Below, piece after piece: positions 16,440-25,452 of a stretch of DNA of 64,000 nt; position 1 is the first letter of the stretch, and every line of letters starts with the position of its first letter. Made by a program: the position numbers and the translations under genes. The stretch comes from a bacterium (GTDB lineage Bacteria > SZUA-79 > Acidulodesulfobacterales > Acidulodesulfobacteraceae): the NCBI GenBank assembly GCA_021800805.1, contig JAJYYR010000004.1:1-64000 (forward strand), given 5' to 3'. The notes beneath the pieces are model-generated. The model saw only the letters and a list, made by a program, of their open reading frames with translations. It was not told the DNA's origin and did no database searches.

Positions 16440-17405
16440 ATGGAAATAAATACGGTAGGAATCGATATAGGGGGGACAAATTTAAGATGCGGAGTTATAG
16501 AAGAAAACGGAGCGGTAAAGAGCCGCCTGTCAGTTTCGTTCGGTGAATCTCTAAACGAAACTGAAAAACAGGTAGATTTTATAATACGTAATGTAAGAAA
16601 ATTTTTAAAAACAAACGAAAAATACAGCGTTAAAGCTATAGGCGTCGGCATAGCGGGGCAGATAAACGATAAAACAGGCAGTATTCTGTTTTCTCCAAAT
16701 CTGAACTGGCACGATGTTCCGCTTAAAAAGATACTTAAAAAGGAAACCGGTTTAGACGTTCATATAGCAAACGACTTAGCTGCTATTACTTATGGAGAAT
16801 GGAAGTTTGGTTCGGGGAAAAATGAAGATAACTTTATATGTATTTTTGTGGGAACAGGAATAGGTTCGGGAATCGTAATTAACGGCGCTTTATATAACGG
16901 TTGCTCAAACGCCGCCGGAGAAATAGGGCATATAACCGTAGTTTCGGGAGGAAGAAAATGCACATGCGGAAATTACGGTTGTTTAGAGGCGTATGCCGGC
17001 GGACTTGGAATTGCAAGGATAGCACGGGAAAGAGCGGAGATAGACAATGCCGGTTTTAAAAATATTATAGACATTGCGGGCGGCAAAGTTGAGGATATAA
17101 CAGCGGAAACTATATCTATTTCTTATAAAAACGGAGATAAAAATGCCGCCGCATTAATTAAAGAAACCGGGATTTATTTGTCCAACGGCGTAATAAGCGC
17201 GGTAAATCTATTGAATCCCTGCGCAATAATACTAGGCGGCGGAGTTATAGACGGAATACCCGACCTGTTCAATATAGTGAAAAAAGAGACTACGGAAAAA
17301 GCGCTTAAGGCTTCCACGTCAAACCTCAAAATATTGAAATCAAAACTTGGCAAGGATGCGGGAATTATAGGCGCCGCAGGGTTAGCTCAGTCAAATTTCA
17401 TTTAG
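16440..17405 (+). CDS. ROK-family sugar kinase (glucokinase-like)
   Basis: Phosphorylates a hexose or N-acetyl-hexosamine with ATP. The 321-residue protein starts with the phosphate-binding GIDIGGTNLR, has the catalytic segment IANDLAA, a GTGIGSG loop, the ROK signature GEIGHITV and the zinc-binding CTCGNYGCLEAY. The absence of an N-terminal helix-turn-helix makes it an enzyme rather than a ROK repressor. Glucokinase is the most likely identity, but N-acetylmannosamine or fructose kinases share these motifs. It follows the diguanylate cyclase by two bases and converges with dnaB, whose stop is only 12 bases away. Confidence 0.87.
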   Translation: MEINTVGIDIGGTNLRCGVIEENGAVKSRLSVSFGESLNETEKQVDFIIRNVRKFLKTNEKYSVKAIGVGIAGQINDKTGSILFSPNLNWHDVPLKKILKKETGLDVHIANDLAAITYGEWKFGSGKNEDNFICIFVGTGIGSGIVINGALYNGCSNAAGEIGHITVVSGGRKCTCGNYGCLEAYAGGLGIARIARERAEIDNAGFKNIIDIAGGKVEDITAETISISYKNGDKNAAALIKETGIYLSNGVISAVNLLNPCAIILGGGVIDGIPDLFNIVKKETTEKALKASTSNLKILKSKLGKDAGIIGAAGLAQSNFI

Positions 17406-17417
17406 CGCAAACGGATA

Positions 17418-18800
17418 TTATATATAAGCCTCTCCATCTTCGTATGTAAGATTTTCAAAAGAAGTATATTTATCGATATAAGAAAGCTTAACGATGCCTG
17501 TAGGACCGTTTCTCTGTTTACCGATTATTAATTCTGCTATGCCTTTGTTTTCCGTATCTTTTTTATAAACTTCCTCTCTATAAACAAACATAATTAAGTC
17601 GGCATCCTGCTCTATAGCTCCGGATTCTCTTAGGTCTGCAAGCTGAGGTTTTCTATCCTGCCTCGATTCCACCATTCTGTTTAACTGGGAAAGAGCAATT
17701 ACCGGAATGTTAAGTTCCTTTGCAAGACCCTTTAACGAACGGGAAATATCGGCAATAGCTTGTTCCCTTGATTCTATGTTGTGAGAGGCTTTCATAAGCT
17801 GGAGGTAGTCTATTATGACTATTTCGATGTTTTTTTCTCTTTTTAATCTGCGGGTTTTAGCTCTCAATTCGGTTACCGTTATGCCGGCGCTGTCGTCGAT
17901 ATAAATAGGAATGTCCTCAAGTATTTCAAGCGCTTTGTGTATGTTTTCTATATCGGGATTATGAATTTTACCTCTTCGTAAAAAAGAAGAGTCTATTTTA
18001 GCCGTCATAGCCAGAAGACGTGTCGCAAGCTGTTCTTTAGACATTTCAAGCGAAAAAAACGCTACCGGAATCTTTTTAACAGCGATATTTTTTGCGATGC
18101 AAAGAGATAAAGCCGTTTTTCCCATAGAAGGTCTCCCTGCGATAATAATAAGATCGGAAGGCTGAAAGCCGTTTGTATATTCGTCTAAATAATTTAATCC
18201 GCTGTGAATGCCGGTAATAACATCATCTTCATGCTTTTTAGAGGTTAACTTTTTAAAATAATCGACTATTAAAGGGTAAACTTCGACATAATTTTTAGGA
18301 GCATCCTTTTCGGTTGCGTCGAATATAGTTTTTTCCGTAAAATCGATTATATTTTCGACGTCGTCAATCTGTTCGTAACATTTTTGTCTGATTTTATTTG
18401 AAGCGTTGATAAGATTTCTAAGAGTAGATTTTTCTTTTACTATTTTTGAATATTGCTCGATATTAAAAAGTCCGGCAGGCATTTCAAAGAGGGAAGACAG
18501 ATAGTTGCTATAATCAAAATCGGAAAAGCCTTTCGAGAAGTCGGCATCCTTTTCTAAACTGTTTAAAATCGTAATTATATCTATAGGCTCGTTTTTTTCG
18601 CTTAATCTTACAATTACTTTATAGATTTTTGAGTTTACGCTGTCGTAAAAATCTTCGGGAATGATAATTCCCAGAATCGAATTTATCTGAGAATTATCAA
18701 TTAATATAGATGATAACAAAGCCTTCTCGGCATCTATCGAATTAGGAGGAACAATACTTATAGAATCTGTAAATCCTTTTTTCTTTCTTTCGATTTGCAT
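17418..18800 (-). CDS. dnaB: replicative DNA helicase DnaB
   Basis: Hexameric helicase that unwinds the parental duplex at the replication fork. The N-terminal helical domain (1-110, PPNSIDAEKALLSSIL) is followed by a linker and the RecA-like core with Walker A GRPSMGKTAL (about 223-232), Walker B IVIIDYLQLM and the arginine-finger region ESGAIEQDADLIMF. At 460 residues it is full length, with no intein. It is the last gene of the rpsF-rpsR-DUF2232-rplI-dnaB cluster, a common bacterial order; the gap after rplI is 27 bases. Confidence 0.97.
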   Translation of the reverse strand: MQIERKKKGFTDSISIVPPNSIDAEKALLSSILIDNSQINSILGIIIPEDFYDSVNSKIYKVIVRLSEKNEPIDIITILNSLEKDADFSKGFSDFDYSNYLSSLFEMPAGLFNIEQYSKIVKEKSTLRNLINASNKIRQKCYEQIDDVENIIDFTEKTIFDATEKDAPKNYVEVYPLIVDYFKKLTSKKHEDDVITGIHSGLNYLDEYTNGFQPSDLIIIAGRPSMGKTALSLCIAKNIAVKKIPVAFFSLEMSKEQLATRLLAMTAKIDSSFLRRGKIHNPDIENIHKALEILEDIPIYIDDSAGITVTELRAKTRRLKREKNIEIVIIDYLQLMKASHNIESREQAIADISRSLKGLAKELNIPVIALSQLNRMVESRQDRKPQLADLRESGAIEQDADLIMFVYREEVYKKDTENKGIAELIIGKQRNGPTGIVKLSYIDKYTSFENLTYEDGEAYI

Positions 18801-18827
18801 AAATGCATAAAAGTAATGCTTAAATTA

Positions 18828-19274
18828 TTAAACTTCCGGCACTACGTTGACTTTAATATCCGCAATAATATCTTTAGAGAGTTTGACTTTAACGGTCTGC
18901 ATCCCGAGTTCTTTTATCGGATTATCAAGATTGATTATTTTTCTGTCGATATTAAAGCCGGAATCTTTAAGCTTGCTTTCTATATCCATAGATGTAATAC
19001 TTCCAAATATTTTTTCGTTTTCGCCGACTTTAACCGGTATAGTAATTTCGATTTTTTCAAGATTATTCTTAATCTCTGTAAGTTCCGAGGTTATTTTTGC
19101 TTTCTTTTTATCTATTATCTTTTTTTCATGCTCGACTGTTTTAACATTGGAGTTTGTAGCAGGTATCGCAAGATTTTTAGGCATTAAAAAATTTCTGGCA
19201 TAACCATCGGCAACATTGACTTTTTCCCCCATAAAACCTAAATTTTGAACATCTTCTTTAAGTATAACTTTCAT
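18828..19274 (-). CDS. rplI: 50S ribosomal protein bL9
   Basis: Large-subunit protein that binds 23S rRNA near the L1 stalk base. The first 50 residues (MKVILKEDVQNLGFMGEKVN, then DGYARNFLMPK) are the conserved N-terminal RNA-binding domain and signature, linked by a long helix (about 55-78) to the C-terminal domain. At 148 residues it is the standard length. A good GGAGGC ribosome binding site precedes the ATG. It starts four bases inside the end of the DUF2232 gene, so it is coupled to it. Confidence 0.97.
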   Translation of the reverse strand: MKVILKEDVQNLGFMGEKVNVADGYARNFLMPKNLAIPATNSNVKTVEHEKKIIDKKKAKITSELTEIKNNLEKIEITIPVKVGENEKIFGSITSMDIESKLKDSGFNIDRKIINLDNPIKELGMQTVKVKLSKDIIADIKVNVVPEV

Positions 19275-20293
19275 ATTAAATTAGCCTCCTTTTTTGTTTC
19301 TATTTTTCTAAAATTAAACCACATATCGAAGATTCCGGTCATTATAACAAGTATAATTATCGGATTGCTTAAAATAAAAATTATTCCATATCCGAGTATT
19401 CTTAAAAATATATTTACATTGAATTTATTAAAAAAGAAAGAGAGTATCGTTAACCCTTGAACTAAATAAACCGAAGAAGATAATAAAATTATATTATAGC
19501 CTATATATTTAAATATTCCAATCGAAAAAACAGAAATTAGTATCCCTAAAATAAGGAACAATAAAAAATAGTCCGATGATCTCCAGAGCAATAAATTTTC
19601 CTTTACGCCGTTAAAAAAAACATTATTCTTTTTTGAAATTCTTTTCAAAAATATAAAACTTATCCATATGCTCATCCATGAAAAAATTATAAGTATTGCC
19701 GGCAAAAGCAATAAAATAATTTTTAGAAGTTTAGAAATTAAAACCCGCATCTTTAAAGTGGTAAAATATGTCATACCCATCTTATTATATTCGGTTATAA
19801 GTTTCCCCGTCATATCCGCCGATAAATAATTTAAAGACGGCAGGATATTTATTTTTCCGGCAGATATGTAAACGGCGCCAATAAAAAAAGATACCGCAAA
19901 CACGGCAGATACGGGAATATAAATAGACTTTGTCACCCCGGATCCTTTTGAAATCAAATAGGAAAATATGTACGGTATAACGATAAACACTAAAAATTGA
20001 ATTATTATAACCGAAATAAAAAAGCGTCCGAAAGCGGCGTGACTAAAATAACCGCTGAAGTTAACCGTGCCGCCGTTTATTAAAAAACCGACTGCGATAA
20101 CAATAGACAGTATTATATTGATTGCCGAAGCGGATCCAACAATAGAAAATAAAAGTATTAAAGTAATACCGTAATATATATAAAAAAAAGGATTAATAAA
20201 TGAATATATTCCTTCATATATTGAATTTATAATAAATAAAAACAATAAAAAGGAGAACAATAAACTTAATAATACCGTTTTTGTTCTAAACAT
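19271..20293 (-). CDS. DUF2232 (YybS-like) membrane protein
   Basis: A 340-residue integral membrane protein with about eight hydrophobic helices. The spacing and position between rpsR and rplI match the DUF2232/YybS family, which sits in this place in many genomes but has no settled function. The start ATG overlaps the rpsR stop (TAATG), and its 3' end overlaps the rplI start, so the middle of the ribosomal cluster is translationally coupled throughout. Confidence 0.8.
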   Translation of the reverse strand: MFRTKTVLLSLLFSFLLFLFIINSIYEGIYSFINPFFYIYYGITLILLFSIVGSASAINIILSIVIAVGFLINGGTVNFSGYFSHAAFGRFFISVIIIQFLVFIVIPYIFSYLISKGSGVTKSIYIPVSAVFAVSFFIGAVYISAGKINILPSLNYLSADMTGKLITEYNKMGMTYFTTLKMRVLISKLLKIILLLLPAILIIFSWMSIWISFIFLKRISKKNNVFFNGVKENLLLWRSSDYFLLFLILGILISVFSIGIFKYIGYNIILLSSSVYLVQGLTILSFFFNKFNVNIFLRILGYGIIFILSNPIIILVIMTGIFDMWFNFRKIETKKEANLI

Positions 20294-20571
20294 TAAATAT
20301 TAACGGACATATATGGCATTATAGAAACTATTCTTGAAATCTTAATAGCTTTTGACACTCTTCTTTGATGATAGGCGCAGTTTCCGGTAATTCTTCTCGG
20401 CATAATTTTACCTCTTTCGGAGACAAAATTTCTCATAAGCCTTGAATCTTTATAATCAATTTTTAAGTTTTCGTCTGCGCAGAATCTGCATATTTTTTTT
20501 CTGGTATACGTCCTGCGGACAAAACCTGTTCCTGCAGGTTTTGTGGTTTTCTTATGCTGGTAATTATTCAT
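20293..20571 (-). CDS. rpsR: 30S ribosomal protein bS18
   Basis: Small-subunit protein that forms a pair with bS6 on the 16S rRNA platform. The core shows [19 protein letters not shown] and [20 protein letters not shown], which are diagnostic. The N-terminus has a basic Lys/Arg-rich leader. It contains CRFC and a later Cys (NCAYH), so it may be of the zinc-binding type, with two paired cysteines plus one further Cys. The length of 92 residues is slightly above the usual 70-80. It overlaps the end of rpsF by eight bases. Confidence 0.96.
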   Translation of the reverse strand: MNNYQHKKTTKPAGTGFVRRTYTRKKICRFCADENLKIDYKDSRLMRNFVSERGKIMPRRITGNCAYHQRRVSKAIKISRIVSIMPYMSVNI

Positions 20572-20938
20572 TAACTGCTTCCTCCTTATTTTCCTTTTTC
20601 GACTCTATATCCTTTGTAAATATCACTGTTTGAAATCTGATGCAATCGTCGGCGATTCTTAAATTTCTCTCAAGTTCCTGTATAAAAGATCCTTTTGCCG
20701 AAAAATGCACTAATATAAATTTTCCTTTGTTTAGTTTTTTAATATCGTAGGAAAGTTTTCTAGCGCCCCAGTCTTCAAGGTCTAAAAATTCAGCGCCGTT
20801 TTTAGACATAATATCCTTTATTTTGTCGATAAACTGATTAAACCTGTTTTCCTCTATGTCGGGATTAAGGATAATCAACGTCTCATATTTTTTTGGAAAT
20901 TGATGTTCGATTTTTTTTAAAAAATTTTTCTTAACCAA
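20564..20938 (-). CDS. rpsF: 30S ribosomal protein bS6
   Basis: Small-subunit platform protein that pairs with bS18. After a basic leader ([17 protein letters not shown]), the family fold begins at [33 protein letters not shown] and ILVHFSA are conserved blocks. The tail is acidic and low in complexity ([13 protein letters not shown]). It is the first gene of the cluster, and the 83 bases upstream should hold the promoter. The start with the leader is longer than usual, but no internal ATG precedes the YETL block. Confidence 0.95.
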   Translation of the reverse strand: MVKKNFLKKIEHQFPKKYETLIILNPDIEENRFNQFIDKIKDIMSKNGAEFLDLEDWGARKLSYDIKKLNKGKFILVHFSAKGSFIQELERNLRIADDCIRFQTVIFTKDIESKKENKEEAVNE

Positions 20939-21021
20939 TTACAAAGCCCTCCTTAAAAGTGTTCTTATTCTTATTAATATGAAATAAATATTATAATATT
21001 TGAAAAATAAATTTGCAATAA

Positions 21022-22449
21022 CTAATTTTTATTTTCTAAGAGTAGAGAATTTATATATGTTTCGGGGGTCGAAATAGACCGCATAGACTTTTTAAGCTTA
21101 AACATATGATTTATCGGCATTTTTCCCGATAATATATATCTTATTACGAACAACATATCGTTTACTCTTAGATTAAGGCTTTTATAGGATGTCTTATAAA
21201 GATTTGAAAATTCTTTAAAAAAATCGTTCTTAGATAAAAATGTTTCCAAAACGGGATGGAATAAATCGTAATACGAATAATTTTTAACGGTTAATTTGTC
21301 CCTTAGTTCATTATAAAGTTTTGTCCCCGGAAGCGGAGTTAAAACGGAAAACACGGGAACGCTTATCTTAAGTCTTTTCACGAAATCGATTAATTTTTTA
21401 AAATCTAATTTCGTAAAATCCGGCGATACTATAAAAGAAGCAGTTACGGCAACATTATTTTTTTTTGCGATATAATAAGCTTTCTCGTTGTTTAAAGAAG
21501 AATTGCTTTTATTGATACTGCTGAGCTTTTCATCGTCAACGCTTTCAAATCCTATAAAAATATTGGAAAGCCCCAATTCTTTCCACTGCGAGATAAGCTC
21601 GGGATGTTTTACTATAGTATCGCTTCTTGCCTGTATAGTGTATAGTTTGTAGATTCTTTCTTTTTTTAGAAGTTCGCCGATTTTTTTTGCCCTTTTAACG
21701 TCGCTAAAAAAATTATCGTCCGTAACGAGCACGTAATCTTCTTTAATTTCTTTGAGCTCGGCAACGACTCTTTCGGGAGTTTTAGACCTGTAAGTTCCTT
21801 CGTAGAAATTCCAAACGCTGCAAAAATCGCACTTAAACGGACAACCCCTTGCGGTTTCAAGGCATGCTAACGATGTTCTGATTCCCAAGTAATATTTTTT
21901 CCTGAATTCTTCGGTAAGATGCCGTGCAAAAAAGGGAAGGTCGTTTATGTTTTTAAGTAAAACCCTGGGCTGGTTTTTTATCTGGATCCCTTTATCGTTG
22001 TATATAATGCCTTTTACATTTGACAAATGAGAACCTGCGGCAAATGCGTTAACGAGTTCCCGGACGGTATACTCCCCTTCTCCGATAACCACGGCATCAA
22101 TCTCTTTAACGTTAAAATCTAAAGGATAGACGGAAACATGATGTCCGCCTACAAAAACGTAGCGAACCCCGAATTCATTTTTTACTCTTTTTGCAAGTTC
22201 GATAGTCCTGTAGACATCGGGAGTAAAAGAACACGAAAAGCCTACGACCTCAGGTTTAAATTCTTTTATTACATCGTCTAAATATGCGTCGGGACGGCAA
22301 TCCACGGCTCTTAAGTCGGCTATTTTTACCGTATGGTCGTCTCTGAGGAGGCTTCCGGCTATTGCTTCAAGACCGGTTGGTTCTATTAAAGATACGTTAT
22401 TGAGTCCGATTACGCTTGTATTATTCGGTTGAACTAATAAGATTTTCAT
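21022..22449 (-). CDS. B12-binding-domain radical SAM enzyme (HpnR-like type)
   Basis: A 475-residue enzyme with an N-terminal cobalamin-binding Rossmann domain (1-140; EPTGLEAIAGSLL, VGFSCSF, FVGGHH, VIGEGE) and a radical SAM barrel with the cluster cysteines C203, C207 and C210 (ARGCPFKCDFC). The segments after the cysteines (SVWNFYEGTYRSKTPE, TDDNFF, IQARSDT, GFESVDDE, TPLPGT) remind me of HpnR, the hopanoid C-3 methylase, but the wider B12 radical SAM family shares several of them. It stands alone between rpsF and the DivIVA gene, so context does not help. The substrate is unknown. Confidence 0.82.
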   Translation of the reverse strand: MKILLVQPNNTSVIGLNNVSLIEPTGLEAIAGSLLRDDHTVKIADLRAVDCRPDAYLDDVIKEFKPEVVGFSCSFTPDVYRTIELAKRVKNEFGVRYVFVGGHHVSVYPLDFNVKEIDAVVIGEGEYTVRELVNAFAAGSHLSNVKGIIYNDKGIQIKNQPRVLLKNINDLPFFARHLTEEFRKKYYLGIRTSLACLETARGCPFKCDFCSVWNFYEGTYRSKTPERVVAELKEIKEDYVLVTDDNFFSDVKRAKKIGELLKKERIYKLYTIQARSDTIVKHPELISQWKELGLSNIFIGFESVDDEKLSSINKSNSSLNNEKAYYIAKKNNVAVTASFIVSPDFTKLDFKKLIDFVKRLKISVPVFSVLTPLPGTKLYNELRDKLTVKNYSYYDLFHPVLETFLSKNDFFKEFSNLYKTSYKSLNLRVNDMLFVIRYILSGKMPINHMFKLKKSMRSISTPETYINSLLLENKN

Positions 22450-22595
22450 GATTATTTTTATATTTATATTTATGCGATAGTTAATTTATTTATAAAATAT
22501 TAGAAGCATATGTAATGCAACTATTAATTATAAGTATATCATAATATATATAACAAATTATATTATTTTATTTTTTTTATACTTATACAGATGAC

Positions 22596-23297
22596 CTAAA
22601 GAGTAAATTTATTTATATCGCCTAACAGTTCATCCAGTTCATTTATGTCTTTTTTCTCCGAAGGTTCGTTTTTTTCGTCTTTATTTTCATTTTTTAAAAA
22701 ATCTGCTAAATCATGATTTTCGGCTGATGCCTTTTCTTCCGATGTCTTTTCTTCTCCCGTGCTTTTTGAAGCGGAAAGTTCGGTTTTATCGCTTATTGTA
22801 CCGGATATATCTATTTTAACGCGTTCTGAAGGAAAAGAAATTTCCATATTTTTATCAGCCTCCCTGTTTATTAAGTCGGTATTTGTCTGGAGAAGGTTTT
22901 TTATCGAATTTATCATAACGATTCTTTTATTTAATAAGTCGTCTATATTTTCGGTTATTTTTAAATATTTTTTGTTAGCGTCTTTGACGATGTTTTCGGC
23001 TTCGGCAACCGCTCCTCTTTTTATAGCCTCCGCTTCCATTACCGCCGCTTTTTTTATGTCGTTGGAAACGGATTGCACCATAAGTATCGCCTCGCTGATC
23101 GATTTATCCTTTTCTTTGTAATCCGCAATCTCCTGATTTTTTTTGACGAGTTCTTCTTTTAGCCCGTAATATTCGCCGTAAAGTTTTTCCATGTCTTTAG
23201 ATACGATTTCAAGAAAATTATCTACCTCGCTTACGTCGTACCCTTTTATTTTTTTTGAAAATTTTTGAGACCTTATTTCTAAGGGAGAAAGTTCCAT
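22596..23297 (-). CDS. DivIVA-domain coiled-coil protein
   Basis: A 233-residue protein whose N-terminus (MELSPLEIRSQKFSKKIKGY, then DVSEVDNFLE) is the DivIVA membrane-curvature-binding motif. A long coiled coil runs over about residues 30-140, and the tail is acidic and rich in Ser, Glu and Lys (about 165-220). DivIVA proteins mark poles or septa. In the deltaproteobacteria-like layout it is next to yggT, as here (gap of 15 bases). It probably organises envelope growth; a polar role is inference. Confidence 0.88.
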   Translation of the reverse strand: MELSPLEIRSQKFSKKIKGYDVSEVDNFLEIVSKDMEKLYGEYYGLKEELVKKNQEIADYKEKDKSISEAILMVQSVSNDIKKAAVMEAEAIKRGAVAEAENIVKDANKKYLKITENIDDLLNKRIVMINSIKNLLQTNTDLINREADKNMEISFPSERVKIDISGTISDKTELSASKSTGEEKTSEEKASAENHDLADFLKNENKDEKNEPSEKKDINELDELLGDINKFTL

Positions 23298-23312
23298 AAT
23301 TTTACACCCGTT

Positions 23313-23672
23313 TTATGAAATCATAAAAGGCAGAATATAATTAAATTCTGCAAATTTTAATAATGTTAAAATTATCCAGATTATAAAAATAACTATTATA
23401 GGCGATAGATCGAAAGCAAAGGCGTTTCCTATCGGAAGTATTAATCTTACTTTATTTAGAACAGGTTCGGTAATGTCGTTTATAAAACGAACAATCGGAT
23501 TATAAGGGTCTGGATTTACCCACGACAGCAAAGCTTTTATGATAATTATCCACATATATACATTAAGAATCGTGTATAATATATCGAAAAAATATTGAAC
23601 AAAGTTGATAAATAAAAGATTCATTATTAGTTCATTATTAGTTTTTTTAAAATTTAATATATAATATAACAT
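23313..23672 (-). CDS. YggT-family membrane protein
   Basis: A 119-residue membrane protein with two YggT-type hydrophobic units; the block ALLSWVNPDPYNPIVRFIND followed by TEPVLNKVRLILP is the family signature. YggT proteins sit next to septum genes in many bacteria and are thought to act in envelope or osmotic functions, without a fixed biochemical role. It is the upstream partner of the DivIVA gene. Confidence 0.9.
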   Translation of the reverse strand: MLYYILNFKKTNNELIMNLLFINFVQYFFDILYTILNVYMWIIIIKALLSWVNPDPYNPIVRFINDITEPVLNKVRLILPIGNAFAFDLSPIIVIFIIWIILTLLKFAEFNYILPFMIS

Positions 23673-23697
23673 AATTATCCAAGAATATACAATAATT

Positions 23698-25452
23698 ATG
23701 ACAAACAGCGAAATTGCCGAAGTTTTTCAACAGATTGCGGAAGTTCTTGAAATAAAAGGAGAAAACCCTTTTAAAATACGCGCTTATTTAAATGCCGCCG
23801 CCGTTATAGGCAAACTCGGAGAAAATTTATCCGATATAGTTTCAGGCGGAGAACATTTAGACGTTCCGGGTATCGGCAAAGACCTCTCCTTAAAAATAAA
23901 AGAACTTGTAGATACGGGGAGGCTTGCATATTACGACGAGCTGGTTAAATCAGTACCGGAAGGACTGCTTGAACTTACAAAACTGCGCGGATTAGGTCCT
24001 AAAAAAGCAAATCTTTTATATAACGATTTTAATATAAAAGGAATCGAAGAGCTGGACGACGCGATTAAATCTAATAAACTTAGCGGAATTCACGGTTTAG
24101 GACAAAAAACAGTAGAAAATTTAAAAAAATCGATAGAGGATTACAAAATTTTCAAACAGAGATTTTTATATATAGACGCTTTTAATCAAGCGTTTCTTTT
24201 TGAAGCCTATCTAAAAAATACCCTGCAAAAACTTATCGGTGAAATTAGGACGGCAGGCTCTTTAAGAAGAAAAATGGAAACAGTAGGAGATATCGATATC
24301 GTGGTTTCCGTTTTAGCTGGAAAAGAAAAGCAATTTTCTGAAAGGTTTTTAAGTTATCCTGAAATTTTAAGAGTCGAATCTGCGGGAGAAACCAAAATAA
24401 GCGTTATCCTAAAGAGCGGGATACATGTCGATTTAAGAATAGTCCAGCCGGTAGATTTTGTATATGCGCTTCATCATTTTACCGGATCAAAACTACACAA
24501 CGAAGAACTTAGGTCGAGAGAAAAAAAACGCGGCTATAAGATCAACGAATACGGAATATTTATGAATAACGAAAATAAAATAGCGGTTAATAACGAAATT
24601 GAATTTTACGATGTATTCGGAATGCAGTTTATTCCTCCGGAATTAAGGGAAGGAACTGGAGAAATAGAGGCGGCGTTAAGCCGCAGCATACCGGTTCTTG
24701 TAGAAGAAGGAGATATTCGAGGAGTTTTTCATATTCATACGACATATACGGACGGAAAAGAAAGTTTGGAAGAAATGATAGAATCCTGCATAAAACAGGG
24801 ATATAAATATGCGGGGATTTCCGATCATTCCGTTTCGGCGCATTATGCAAACGGACTTTCCGCTTCCGAACTTGAATCTCAGATAGAATATATAGACAGG
24901 CTGAATAAAAAATATGAAGGCAGAATTAAAATTTTTAAGGGCATCGAATCCGATATTCTTCCTGACGGAAATCTTGATTATAATGAAAAAATTCTAAAGA
25001 AGCTTGATTTTGTAATAGCGTCGGTTCATTCTAAGTTTAATATGACGGAAAGGATTATGACGGAAAGGATTATAAACGCCGTTAAAAATCCTTATACTAC
25101 TATGATAGGACACCTTACAGGCAGACTTCTTTTGGAAAGAAACGGGTATGCCGTCGATGTATCTAAAATTTTAGATTTTGCCGCTGAATATAAAACTATT
25201 ATTGAACTCAATGCCAATCCTAAGAGACTCGATATAGACTGGAGACATATTAAGGAAGCGATATCTAAGAATGTTTTACTTTCTATAAATCCGGACGCCC
25301 ATAATTCGTCCTCGCTATATTTTGTTAATTACGGCGTTAATATTGCAAGAAAAGGTTGGGCGAAAAAATCCGATATTTTGAATACGAGAAGCGTTTCCGA
25401 AATTTCCGATATTTTAAACGGTATAAGAGATTACAAGAAGAAAAAAATATGA
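23698..25452 (+). CDS. polX: DNA polymerase X with PHP domain
   Basis: Repair polymerase that fills short gaps; the PHP domain adds 3'-5' exonuclease and AP-endonuclease activities in studied relatives. The 584 residues hold helix-hairpin-helix segments (about 50-140), a nucleotidyltransferase core with GSLRRKMETVGDIDIVV and HVDLRIV (three metal-binding Asp), and a PHP domain from about 340 (HIHTTYTDGKES, GISDHS, ASVHSKF, GHLTGR, INPDAHN). All catalytic acids are present. A 15-base tandem duplication at 25042-25071 repeats MTERI. The stop overlaps the thiD start (ATGA). Confidence 0.94.
   Translation: MTNSEIAEVFQQIAEVLEIKGENPFKIRAYLNAAAVIGKLGENLSDIVSGGEHLDVPGIGKDLSLKIKELVDTGRLAYYDELVKSVPEGLLELTKLRGLGPKKANLLYNDFNIKGIEELDDAIKSNKLSGIHGLGQKTVENLKKSIEDYKIFKQRFLYIDAFNQAFLFEAYLKNTLQKLIGEIRTAGSLRRKMETVGDIDIVVSVLAGKEKQFSERFLSYPEILRVESAGETKISVILKSGIHVDLRIVQPVDFVYALHHFTGSKLHNEELRSREKKRGYKINEYGIFMNNENKIAVNNEIEFYDVFGMQFIPPELREGTGEIEAALSRSIPVLVEEGDIRGVFHIHTTYTDGKESLEEMIESCIKQGYKYAGISDHSVSAHYANGLSASELESQIEYIDRLNKKYEGRIKIFKGIESDILPDGNLDYNEKILKKLDFVIASVHSKFNMTERIMTERIINAVKNPYTTMIGHLTGRLLLERNGYAVDVSKILDFAAEYKTIIELNANPKRLDIDWRHIKEAISKNVLLSINPDAHNSSSLYFVNYGVNIARKGWAKKSDILNTRSVSEISDILNGIRDYKKKKI
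25042..25071. repeat. 15-bp tandem duplication inside polX
   Basis: ATGACGGAAAGGATT occurs twice in tandem and encodes MTERI-MTERI in the PHP domain. The frame is kept. Confidence 0.85.

Noticed and set aside
25356..25448. Upstream extension of thiD inside polX
   Set aside because: The added residues do not match ThiD, and the ATG at 25449 overlaps the polX stop and begins the conserved N-terminus.
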